A stretch of DNA of 64,000 nt, from contig CAZJPE010000002.1 of assembly GCA_964547875.1 (NCBI GenBank), forward strand, positions 107,177 through 171,176. The letters are read 5' to 3'. Origin of the DNA: JAUSIK01 sp964547875. GTDB lineage: Archaea > Nanobdellota > Nanobdellia > Pacearchaeales > GW2011-AR1. Positions 38,103-45,662 of the stretch are shown here, piece by piece. A model generated the notes under the pieces. The model had not been told where the DNA came from. It was given only the letters and a program-made list of their open reading frames with translations, and searched no databases. The translations under genes were made by a program, and so were the position numbers. Each line of letters opens with the position of its first letter. Within the stretch, counting starts at the first letter, position 1.

Positions 38103-38255
38103 AAAATTGATAATTCAAAAGAATGGAAAAAAGACCATCTAAAGTCATTAGAAACGTGTTATTCTAGATCAGAATATTTTAAAAAATGTTTCCTCTCTAT
38201 ATTTATGTTTAAAAAAGAAAAGAGGCTAATTTGCATTTTAGAGATTTTTAATTAA
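38103..38255 (+). pseudogene. WbqC-like C-terminal remnant
   Basis: An ORF without a start codon reads KIDNSKEWKKDHLKSLETCY and continues SRSEYFKKCF. This is the pattern of WbqC family proteins (D-N-S-x-x-W-x-K-x-H-x-K-S-I-E-x-x-Y-x-x-A-P-Y-F), which are glycan-locus proteins. It ends after about 50 codons at TAA, overlapping the 3' end of the Nudix gene on the other strand. No upstream part of the gene remains. Confidence 0.45.
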
Positions 38256-38666
38256 AGAAATTAAAGGGTATAGTAAAAGAAGTAAACGTAGCGAACTTAC
38301 AATATTTTTCTTTTTCAATATTTCTAAAATTGAAAAATAGCCTAGTGACGACCCTTCCATTAATTGTAAATCTCTTGCATCTTTATTTAATTGTAATTTA
38401 AATAAATAACTTTTTTTTCTGAAACCTGGAAAAACCATCCAGGAGCATAGTTGTCTCTCTTTAATTTTGATTCCAAGTTCCTCTTTTAGCTCTCTTATAG
38501 CTGCTTCAACTGGTTTTTCCCCTGTTTTTATACCTCCTCCGAAAAGACTCCAGAGATTTTTATTTTTAATAGTGGGATTATTATCTCTTAATTGAAATAA
38601 CATCTTACCATCTTCTCGCTCGATTAATATTCCTACGTAGTCCATATTTATTATTAGTTTTTCCAT
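38238..38666 (-). CDS. Nudix hydrolase
   Basis: 142 aa. A complete Nudix box, GGGIKTGEKPVEAAIRELKE followed by ELGI, with all catalytic Glu residues. The preceding NLWSLFGG is the usual substrate-loop strand. It hydrolyses a nucleoside diphosphate linked to another group; substrate not predictable. Twelve bp after the isoprenoid-synthase-like gene on the same strand, so a two-gene operon. Confidence 0.82.
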   Translation of the reverse strand: MEKLIINMDYVGILIEREDGKMLFQLRDNNPTIKNKNLWSLFGGGIKTGEKPVEAAIRELKEELGIKIKERQLCSWMVFPGFRKKSYLFKLQLNKDARDLQLMEGSSLGYFSILEILKKKNIVSSLRLLLLLYPLISLIKNL

Positions 38667-38678
38667 ATATAAAAATCT

Positions 38679-39422
38679 TTATAGGTTATATCGCTTTGTT
38701 ATTGATTCTTCGATTAATGGTGCAAAATAATTTGCAAATACTTTGGTTACTCTTCTCCTTGGATAATATAATGCTAATCCTTCAAAAACATATTTAGATT
38801 CTTTTTTGATAGAGTTCCAAGTTATACATCCTTCTGTAGCAAGCTGCTTCATCTTTCTTGCTCTATCTTTTACTTCATCCCACAAATCATCAATTCTACT
38901 CGACCATGCTCCATAGTCATAAAATGCTTTATTTTTAGATGGATTAAATCGTTCTGAAGGATCATATTTTTCATCAACTCCATTAAGAGTGCTTACTCTC
39001 TTTGGAAAAAGTAAACTGTATAAAAAAAGAACAGAATAACCGCCAGCTCTGTTCTTTATATCGATAATCTCAGCATTTTTTATTTTAGGATTAGATAATC
39101 GCAAACTGTCAATTTGTGCCTTATTGTATCCTCTTATAACATAATTAGATTTCTCTATAAAATGAGCAGGTAAAAGATTTATTAATCCGGAATTAAAAGC
39201 GTGAAGTAACCCCGTTCTATCTGAATTTGGGACCGGTCTCTCTAATTCTGGAATTAATAGCGCTATTTGACTATAGCTATCTAAATTAGCATTATCAATT
39301 AAATCATCTGATATTGCACCGGCCGCTCCTGCAAACACAGAAACTGCAAAATAACGGTCTTTAAATAAAATATCTTCAAGATCGCATATAGATTCATTAA
39401 TAAAAAGAGCCGGATCTATCAT
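38679..39422 (-). CDS. Helical protein with two DDxxD motifs, isoprenoid-synthase-like
   Basis: 247 aa, mostly helical. It has two Asp-rich sites about 140 residues apart: AISDDLIDNANLD (near residue 38) and SSRIDDLWDEVKDRARKM (near residue 178). Paired D-D-x-x-D motifs on facing helices bind Mg2+-pyrophosphate in class I isoprenyl/terpene synthases, and its length would fit a shortened form. The flanking sequences are unlike standard GGPP synthases, so the call is tentative. Confidence 0.35.
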   Translation of the reverse strand: MIDPALFINESICDLEDILFKDRYFAVSVFAGAAGAISDDLIDNANLDSYSQIALLIPELERPVPNSDRTGLLHAFNSGLINLLPAHFIEKSNYVIRGYNKAQIDSLRLSNPKIKNAEIIDIKNRAGGYSVLFLYSLLFPKRVSTLNGVDEKYDPSERFNPSKNKAFYDYGAWSSRIDDLWDEVKDRARKMKQLATEGCITWNSIKKESKYVFEGLALYYPRRRVTKVFANYFAPLIEESITKRYNL

Positions 39423-39462
39423 ACGACGTTTATTGAGCCATAAATTAAATTCTTTTAGTAAA

Positions 39463-39563
39463 TAAGTATATAAATTTTTCTATATTTAGTAACTATATAG
39501 TAATAGCAAAGTTTAAATACAATCAAAGTATAAGAAAAAACATGGGTTTAATTAATAAATTAA
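39463..39563 (+). repeat. 101-bp direct repeat, copy 2
   Basis: Second copy of the repeat at 35658-35758, including a TATA box and the first codons of the following lipoprotein gene. One mismatch in about 100 bp indicates a recent event or continuing conversion. Confidence 0.8.
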
Positions 39564-40171
39564 TGCAAAAAGGAAAAGGCCTAGCTATAGCAAGTTCTAT
39601 GCTTTTAGCTGGATGCTTAACTACACCTCAAGAAGCAGCCAGATTAACATTAAAACCATTGTTAACGGGAAATTTCGAAGACTGGGATAAAGAAGGAGAG
39701 ATTACAAAGATTGGAAACTCAAGAGCTAATTATAAAAAAAATCAAAGCCAAAAATTAAATACTAATTCTTTAATATTCGAAAGGTTAAAAATAGCCGAAA
39801 AAGATGGTTTGTTTTTAGGAATTTGGATAGATATGGATAAAGACGGATATGTAGACGTAGATACCGACAGTTTTCAAGAAGTAAATAAGTTTAGAGATGG
39901 CGATAGAATCTTTTTTCTAAGAAAAACGCCAAAAAATTATACAAGTATGTTAAGGATTAGGGATTCTAATAATTTATTTGCTATTGTTGATGCAGATAAA
40001 GTAGAGGGTACTAATGGAGATGCGATATATACCCCAGGGATAATGCCTATTGAATTTATTCAAAGAAATTATTCTGATGTAAAGGGTGAGAAAAAACTAT
40101 ATTTTGAGTTAATCAATGAAAAAAATAATAATCTTTATGCATCAAAAGAGATAGTTATAGATTTTAAATAA
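39542..40171 (+). CDS. Lipoprotein, unknown, Ca-loop-like motif
   Basis: 209 aa. MGLINKLMQKGKGLAIASSM leads into lipobox LLAGC at residue 25. The mature protein has WIDMDKDGYVDVDTDSF, an EF-hand-like acidic loop shared in form with the lipoproteins at 36216 and 40314. C-terminal strand-rich domain. It starts inside the direct repeat. Likely membrane-anchored on the outer face. Confidence 0.6.
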   Translation: MGLINKLMQKGKGLAIASSMLLAGCLTTPQEAARLTLKPLLTGNFEDWDKEGEITKIGNSRANYKKNQSQKLNTNSLIFERLKIAEKDGLFLGIWIDMDKDGYVDVDTDSFQEVNKFRDGDRIFFLRKTPKNYTSMLRIRDSNNLFAIVDADKVEGTNGDAIYTPGIMPIEFIQRNYSDVKGEKKLYFELINEKNNNLYASKEIVIDFK

Positions 40172-40313
40172 TTTATGTTTTTAAGGATATTTATAAATAA
40201 CATTCTTTTATTCAATTTATGTATAAAAGAAAGAAGGAAAGATTATTATTTATTATCTCTAAATAGTTATAACAATTCGAAAGATTTAAATATTAGTTAT
40301 GTCTTAATAAAAT

Positions 40314-41180
40314 ATGAAAAAATTAAGAGATTATTTAATTGGAGCAGGACTTGGATTAACTGGGTTTATTTGTGGCTGCGCGCCTATGACGCCTGATGAA
40401 CAACAAAAAAGAGACGAAAGATTATTGATGTTTGTATTAGGATATGGTGCAATTGTTGAGCCTGACCCGCAAAGAGCAGCAGCAATGGGATTAACCTCCA
40501 AAATATTGAGAGATTATGATGTTGCAAGAGAGGGAAAAAGTCAAGTAATTATTACAGGAAAAGCTCCTGCTATTAATAATCAAGAAGAAATATCTGAGGA
40601 AGAGAGAGATGCAGTTATGGACAAGATATCTAAAAAATATGGATTAGGGAAATATTCTGAAGAGGAAAAAAAGATAAGAGAAGAAGATAATGAAAGGAAA
40701 AAAATTAAGGATAGATTATGGTGGCTTGAGTCTTCGCGAAGAGCAAGATCAAAAGATAATGGTAATAAAAATATAATATTTGATGGGGATATTGGGTATA
40801 CAGTAGTCGCCCTATGTAATGAATGGAGAGATGACAATAAAGATGGCATAGTAAATGTCGATAGAGAGAATGATATTTTAAACTATAGTACCGAACTTAA
40901 GGGGATAAAACGTCGACTTTCAGTTAACGAAGGGATTACTTTAATTTTTGATATATCTGCGTCTTATAAAACTGATTTGTCGTTCAAATTATTGAATGAA
41001 AATGGAACAGTTATAGACTTTGATGAAAAAAATCATTATGGATTTAAAAAGGTATATGCGCCAGGTTCTTTAAAACCTGGAAAGTATACTGCAATCTTCT
41101 ATTCGAAATTTAAGGCATATGAGAATTTTCCAGGAGAGGGAAATTCTTACGCTAAATTAGAATTTGAATGTGAAAACTAA
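40314..41180 (+). CDS. Lipoprotein, paralog of 36216-36803
   Basis: 288 aa. Signal MKKLRDYLIGAGLGLTGFI then Cys in ICGC. A charged helical insert (residues about 85-135, Glu/Lys-rich) is absent from the shorter paralog. The core then carries WRDDNKDGIVNVDRENDI and ends with PGSLKPGKYTAIFY. Together with the 39542 gene it mirrors the first lipoprotein pair, so the pair was duplicated as a unit and then diverged. Confidence 0.6.
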   Translation: MKKLRDYLIGAGLGLTGFICGCAPMTPDEQQKRDERLLMFVLGYGAIVEPDPQRAAAMGLTSKILRDYDVAREGKSQVIITGKAPAINNQEEISEEERDAVMDKISKKYGLGKYSEEEKKIREEDNERKKIKDRLWWLESSRRARSKDNGNKNIIFDGDIGYTVVALCNEWRDDNKDGIVNVDRENDILNYSTELKGIKRRLSVNEGITLIFDISASYKTDLSFKLLNENGTVIDFDEKNHYGFKKVYAPGSLKPGKYTAIFYSKFKAYENFPGEGNSYAKLEFECEN

Positions 41181-41250
41181 CTTTCCACAAATGTTTATAA
41201 GTAAATAAATTTCTAAGAATCTTTATAAATACTAACTCTCTAATTAATAT

Positions 41251-43524
41251 ATGCAGCAAAAGAGGAGAGATAAATTAGTTATTAACTTGGTATTTAGCCA
41301 AATAATATTATTAATACTTACCAGTTTCGCGACTTCTTTTATTTTGTCTGATAACTTGGCAAGCGCGCAAGACCCTAAAATTGCTGATTTTGCAAATGCT
41401 AGAGGAATAAGTTATGAGGAGGCTTTATCTAGAGCAATTACCCCTATACAAACTGACTCAATAAAGCAAGTTCAACAAATATTAACATTTAAACAGCCAC
41501 AAACATATGAAATTAAAGGAAAGGCTTTCTCAGAGGTAATAAAGAAAGGTGACACATTTTATGCCAAGACATCTACGGGAGAAATTAAACTAGATCAAGC
41601 TCGATTAGAGGAATTAAAAGCTTTGGGGGGAAATCTAGACGCGCCTGTTGAAGCTTATAGTTATGAGGCGCCTTTCGGGTTATTTACTACTACAAACTTC
41701 TTCTACGGCAATCTACTTCAGGGGCTTGTATGGAGCATAGCTGTTATTGGAGTGATACAAACTGTTGGAAGATTGGCAGGGGCTGATGAGGAGCTTATTA
41801 ATACCTTAAGCGTTTCTGCTGCTGCCGGGATAATTGGAGGAAAGGCGTTATATGGATTGTTTGGGGCACAAACTCAAGGAGTTGTTGGAAGTGGAGGAAG
41901 AATACTTGCCCAACCATGGTATGGACCATTAACTGGGACTTTAATTGGAGGAGTTATTGCTATCGGGATCTTTATTGCTTTGTATTCCAAAGAAAAGAAA
42001 AAACTCGTTAAATTCCAATGCCTGCCATTTGAGCCTCCTCTCGGAGGAGCGAAATGCGAGGAATGCAACAAAGATCCATTCAGGCCTTGTTCTGAATATA
42101 GATGCCGTTCATTGGGACAGGCATGCCAAATATTAAATCCTGGAACTTTGGAAGAGAAATGCGCATGGGTGAATCCTAAAGATGTTACTTCGCCGACTAT
42201 TGAAACATGGAAAGATGTGCTAACTAAAGGATTGAATTATGTGCCTGACAGCACGATAAGGCCGCCTAATAGGGGAGTTAAAGTTGTCAAAGGAAGTTCT
42301 GATTGCTTAGATGCATTCACGCCTTTGGAATTTGGCATTGTGACTAACGAGCCTGCGCAATGCAAGATTGATTATACTCTTACAAAAACTCTTGATGAAA
42401 TGAAATTCTTCTTTGGAGGAACTAATTATTATGGATATAATCACACGCAGAAGATGAAACTTCCAGGGCCTGATAGTGGGACAGTTGGAGAATTGGCTCC
42501 TGAATTAAAGAACGATGGAACATTCAGCTTGTTTGCCCGCTGCAGAGACGCAAATGGAAATGAGAATGTTGACGCATTTGTGTTTAATTTCTGTGTTGAT
42601 CCTTCGCCAGACACAACTCCGCCAATTATTGAAGGAACAAGCATAGTTCAAAATGGATTCGTGAGATTTAACGCAGATTCCACGCCAATAGAAGTTTATG
42701 TAAATGAGCCTGCTGAATGCAAATGGAGTAGGCAGAGCAAGAATTATGATGATATGGAAAATGACATGGCTTGCGACACAGAGGCATTTCAGATTAATGC
42801 TGATTTGAACTATGTGTGCAGGGGGAATCTAACAGGAATAAAGAACAATGAAGAAAATAAATTCTACTTTAGATGCAAGGATGGGCCTGATAAAACAGAT
42901 AGCGAGAGGAATGTAATGGTTCAGAGCTATGAATTAACATTGAGAGGAAGCCAGCCATTGAACATTTTAAATGTCGGGCCTAATGGCACTATATTTGGAA
43001 GCACAGACAGCGTGAGCGTTGAGCTGCGCGTAATAACTGACGATGGTGCTGAAGAAGGCAAGGCAATATGCTATTTCTCAAATACAGGAGAGCAAGATAG
43101 TTATATTGCTATGTTTGAGACAAATAGCTTTGAGCATAAGCAGAGTTTGGATTTGATAGCAGGAGATTATGAATACTTCTTTAGATGCATTGATGCAGGA
43201 GGAAATAGTGCAGAGGATAATGCAGAATTCAGCGTAGTTATTGATAAAAATGCGCCAATTGTAACAAGAGCATATAGAGAAGAGGGCTTGAAGATAGTAA
43301 CTAATGAGGATGCGGAATGCGTTTATTCTTTAAATTCGTGCAATTATGTTTTTGACGAAGGACTGCCTTTGCTTTACAGCAATCCTTTGATAAAGATGAA
43401 TCATTTTGCAGAATGGCAGGAAAACAGAGTGTATTATATTAAATGCCGTGATTTGTATGGAAACCAGCCATCTCCGAATGATTGCAGCATTGTGGTCAGG
43501 GCTGCTGAACTTGGGAAGAAGTAG
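41251..43524 (+). CDS. C-terminal half of giant Cys-rich protein, second copy
   Basis: 757 aa. It starts with its own signal-like helix (LVINLVFSQIILLILTSFAT). After about 140 unmatched residues come membrane helices and VKFQCLPFEPPLGGAKCEEC, then Ig-like domains (TPPIIEGTSI, NAPIVTRAY). These follow residues about 640-1262 of the intact paralog in order, including EPAECKWSRQSKNYDDMEND versus EPATCRWSLNDKKYDEMENK. A promoter-like TTTATAAATA precedes it, so it may be expressed as a separate subunit. Confidence 0.72.
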   Translation: MQQKRRDKLVINLVFSQIILLILTSFATSFILSDNLASAQDPKIADFANARGISYEEALSRAITPIQTDSIKQVQQILTFKQPQTYEIKGKAFSEVIKKGDTFYAKTSTGEIKLDQARLEELKALGGNLDAPVEAYSYEAPFGLFTTTNFFYGNLLQGLVWSIAVIGVIQTVGRLAGADEELINTLSVSAAAGIIGGKALYGLFGAQTQGVVGSGGRILAQPWYGPLTGTLIGGVIAIGIFIALYSKEKKKLVKFQCLPFEPPLGGAKCEECNKDPFRPCSEYRCRSLGQACQILNPGTLEEKCAWVNPKDVTSPTIETWKDVLTKGLNYVPDSTIRPPNRGVKVVKGSSDCLDAFTPLEFGIVTNEPAQCKIDYTLTKTLDEMKFFFGGTNYYGYNHTQKMKLPGPDSGTVGELAPELKNDGTFSLFARCRDANGNENVDAFVFNFCVDPSPDTTPPIIEGTSIVQNGFVRFNADSTPIEVYVNEPAECKWSRQSKNYDDMENDMACDTEAFQINADLNYVCRGNLTGIKNNEENKFYFRCKDGPDKTDSERNVMVQSYELTLRGSQPLNILNVGPNGTIFGSTDSVSVELRVITDDGAEEGKAICYFSNTGEQDSYIAMFETNSFEHKQSLDLIAGDYEYFFRCIDAGGNSAEDNAEFSVVIDKNAPIVTRAYREEGLKIVTNEDAECVYSLNSCNYVFDEGLPLLYSNPLIKMNHFAEWQENRVYYIKCRDLYGNQPSPNDCSIVVRAAELGKK

Positions 43525-43537
43525 ATTTATTTTTATA

Positions 43538-44272
43538 ATGAAACTGAAAATATTAACCGCGAATATATGGAGGTATTATGAATGGGAGAAAAGAAAGAAG
43601 AAATTAATTAATTTTCTAAAGAAGCAAAATGCGGACATTGTCTTTTTGCAAGAAGCAGCATATGATGATAGATTAAAAGATAAATGGAAAAATCAAGTTG
43701 AAGAGATAAATAAAGAAATTCAATATCCTAGTTTTGTATTTGAAAAACTTATGGAAATGGAAAAATGGCATGGAAAGCAAATTGATTGGATTATGTATTA
43801 TGGTTTGGGGATATTATCAAAGTATCCTATAGAACATTCAGAGATTGTTATATTGCCTCCAGTTGAAAAAACCCAAAAATTTGGTTTTATGCATGTTGTC
43901 ATAAAAACTCATAAAGAGAATATTAATTTAATTAATGTTCATTTTGAAAATACTAATCCTGGTTCAAAAGAGCACTTGAAACAAACTTTAAGATGGTGCA
44001 AGAAAAATGAAATAAAACCAATTATTGCTGGAGATTTTAATATGAAAGTGACTGAAGATTTAAAAGAAGCTGCAGAAAAAGAATATCAAATTTCTTACTT
44101 AATTAAACCATATAAATCTTTTATGCCGACAGAATTCTCTCATGATAAAGTTCCAATAACCTTAGATTATATAATGTCTCACAAAGACAAATTTGAGATG
44201 GAAGAAGTTGAGTGTGTTGATAATGATGTATCGGATCATAAGCCCGTTATTGCAAAGATAAAGATAAAATGA
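43538..44272 (+). CDS. Endonuclease/exonuclease/phosphatase family protein
   Basis: 244 aa from ATG 43538 (MKLKILTANIWRYYEW); a longer in-frame reading overlaps the previous gene and is unlikely. EEP motifs are all present: N in LTANIW, E in DIVFLQEAAY, D-x-N in IAGDFNM, and S-D-H in VSDHKPVIAKI. Mg2+-dependent phosphodiester hydrolase; DNA, RNA or phospholipid target unknown. Confidence 0.82.
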   Translation: MKLKILTANIWRYYEWEKRKKKLINFLKKQNADIVFLQEAAYDDRLKDKWKNQVEEINKEIQYPSFVFEKLMEMEKWHGKQIDWIMYYGLGILSKYPIEHSEIVILPPVEKTQKFGFMHVVIKTHKENINLINVHFENTNPGSKEHLKQTLRWCKKNEIKPIIAGDFNMKVTEDLKEAAEKEYQISYLIKPYKSFMPTEFSHDKVPITLDYIMSHKDKFEMEEVECVDNDVSDHKPVIAKIKIK

Positions 44273-44275
44273 TCT

Positions 44276-44668
44276 TTATTCAAAGAATTGCGAGAATCTC
44301 TTGCCATTTTCTTTTGCTGTTTCCAACGAGACTGCAAAATATTTTCCCGTATCCTTAAGATGCTTTGGTTCTAAGAAAAGCCAGCCCTCATAATTAAATC
44401 TTAATGCTATTGTTGGCTTCAAGCCTATTAGATTTGAGAATAATATGAAATCTTCTACCTGCTGTTTTGTTATGTAAATTGATGATTTTTTAGTTGATTT
44501 TACTTCTATGGCAAATCCCTTTTTCCCTAATTTTGCAGCCAAGAGGTCGCATGGGGAGTCTTCTCCCACACCAGAACCTGCGACTCTTACTGCACGCCAG
44601 CTATTTTTCGTAAATAAGTCAATAAGTTCTCTTTCTATTCTTGAGCCTTTTGCTTTATTGTTCGGCAT
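44276..44668 (-). CDS. hjc: Holliday junction resolvase Hjc
   Basis: 130 aa. KGSRIERELIDLFTKNSW supplies the catalytic Glu, SPCDLLAAKLGKKGFAIEVK supplies D and the E-x-K pair, and the C-terminal helix follows. Hjc cuts four-way junctions during archaeal recombination. Size and motif order match the family. Confidence 0.9.
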   Translation of the reverse strand: MPNNKAKGSRIERELIDLFTKNSWRAVRVAGSGVGEDSPCDLLAAKLGKKGFAIEVKSTKKSSIYITKQQVEDFILFSNLIGLKPTIALRFNYEGWLFLEPKHLKDTGKYFAVSLETAKENGKRFSQFFE

Positions 44669-44784
44669 TTAAGATATGAATAGGTTGGATTTATATATCT
44701 TTTTTATAATATTCTTTCTAATCCTTCAAGATTTGCTAGTGCTTTTATCATATTTTACAAACAGACTACTAGTAAAGTTTAAAT

Positions 44785-44811
44785 AGTTGAATAGTTTAAC
44801 TATTGAACTAT
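44785..44811. promoter_or_regulatory. Palindromic operator before AbrB-type antitoxin gene
   Basis: The core AATAGTTTAACTATT (44791-44805) is a perfect 7+7 palindrome, flanked by TAGTT and AACTA to give a 27-bp imperfect dyad. It lies between a TTTAAATA box and the ATG at 44836, where an AbrB-fold antitoxin would repress its own operon. Confidence 0.5.
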
Positions 44812-44835
44812 ATATAAGTTATCTATAAACTAAAA

Positions 44836-45102
44836 ATGGGAAATGAATTAGTTAAAATGAGCTTGAAAGGGCAATTAGTGGTGCCTCAGGAAATGAGAGA
44901 GAAAGAAGGATTTAAAGAAGGGGATAGATTCATTCCATTCGCTGTAAAAGAAGGCGTGTTGTTTAAAAGGATAAAGATTCCTAACGTTAAAATTGAGTTT
45001 GAAAAGCTATCTAAGGAAATAGAGGAACGGTTTAAAAAAGAAGAAGTAACTAAGAAAGATGTAGAAGAGGCTGTTAAATGGGCGAGAAGAAAGCGATTAT
45101 AG
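44836..45102 (+). CDS. AbrB/SpoVT-type antitoxin (VapB-like)
   Basis: 88 aa. Swapped-hairpin AbrB domain: ELVKMSLKGQLVVPQEMREK then EGFKEGDRFIPFAVKEG. A helical C-terminal tail (about residues 55-88) is the toxin-binding part. It overlaps the PIN-domain reading frame by 23 bp. The likely operator is the dyad at 44785-44811. Confidence 0.8.
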   Translation: MGNELVKMSLKGQLVVPQEMREKEGFKEGDRFIPFAVKEGVLFKRIKIPNVKIEFEKLSKEIEERFKKEEVTKKDVEEAVKWARRKRL

Positions 45103-45487
45103 ATACAAATATCCTTATATCTGCTTTCGGCTGGGAAGGAAAAGAAAAAGAACTTTTTAGAGAGTTTTTAAATGAAAAATTTGAATTAATCATCTCAAAA
45201 CAGCAATTAGAAGAATTGAGAAGAGCCTTGGATTATCCTAAATTAATTTTATAGAAGAACAAAAATTAAGATTTATTGGAATTATTTATAGCATTGCTGA
45301 TATTATAGATATTTCTGGAAATTTAAAAGTTATAAAAGAAGACCCTGATGATAATATTATCTTAGAATCTGCCATAGAAGGCAAAGCTGATTATATAATC
45401 ACAGGAGACCACCATTTATTAAATTTAAAAAAATATTTAGGAATAGATATTTTAACTAGTTCTGAATTTTTAGATTTAACTAAATGA
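45080..45487 (+). pseudogene. PIN-domain toxin (VapC-like), frameshifted
   Basis: The first frame, from ATG 45080, reads MGEKKAIIDTNILISAFGWE and ends at TAG 45252-45254 after YPKLIL. The other frame carries on directly with FIEEQKLRFIGIIYSIADII, then EDPDDNIILESAIEGKADYI and ITGDHHLL, ending at 45487. Together they make a full PIN domain with its acidic residues (D in IIDTN, DPDDN, TGD). The shift lies in the TTAATTTTATAG stretch near 45244-45254. The toxin is probably inactive, unless this is a sequencing error. Confidence 0.7.
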
Positions 45488-45488
45488 G

Positions 45489-45662
45489 TTACAGGTCCCT
45501 TGCCTGCAAAGTGCGCCGGCCGTTTAATTTTGCCCTTTTTGCAGCGTCTTCTAAAATTTCAAAAACTTTTTTGTTCAGCGCGTCTGCGACTTCTGCCGCA
45601 ACGCTCATGTCTGGGACTGCTGATTTTATCCTGCTTTTTATTATAAGCTCTTTATCTTTCAC
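45489..45662 (-). CDS. Small histone-fold protein, GTG start
   Basis: 57 aa from GTG at 45662, preceded by AAGGAGGA at 45665-45672. The sequence VKDKELIIKSRIKSAVPDMS, then ALNKKVFEILEDAAKRAKLN and GRRTLQARDL, is a short histone-fold protein of the DUF1931/archaeal histone-like group. The last ten residues match the family's end. It overlaps the end of lysS by 4 bp, so it is coupled to it. DNA binding is likely. Confidence 0.75.
   Translation of the reverse strand: MKDKELIIKSRIKSAVPDMSVAAEVADALNKKVFEILEDAAKRAKLNGRRTLQARDL

Noticed and set aside
40175..40396. 73-codon plus-strand ORF between the second lipoprotein pair
   Set aside because: Overlaps the signal peptide of the 40314 lipoprotein in another frame, and its composition reflects AT-rich spacer.
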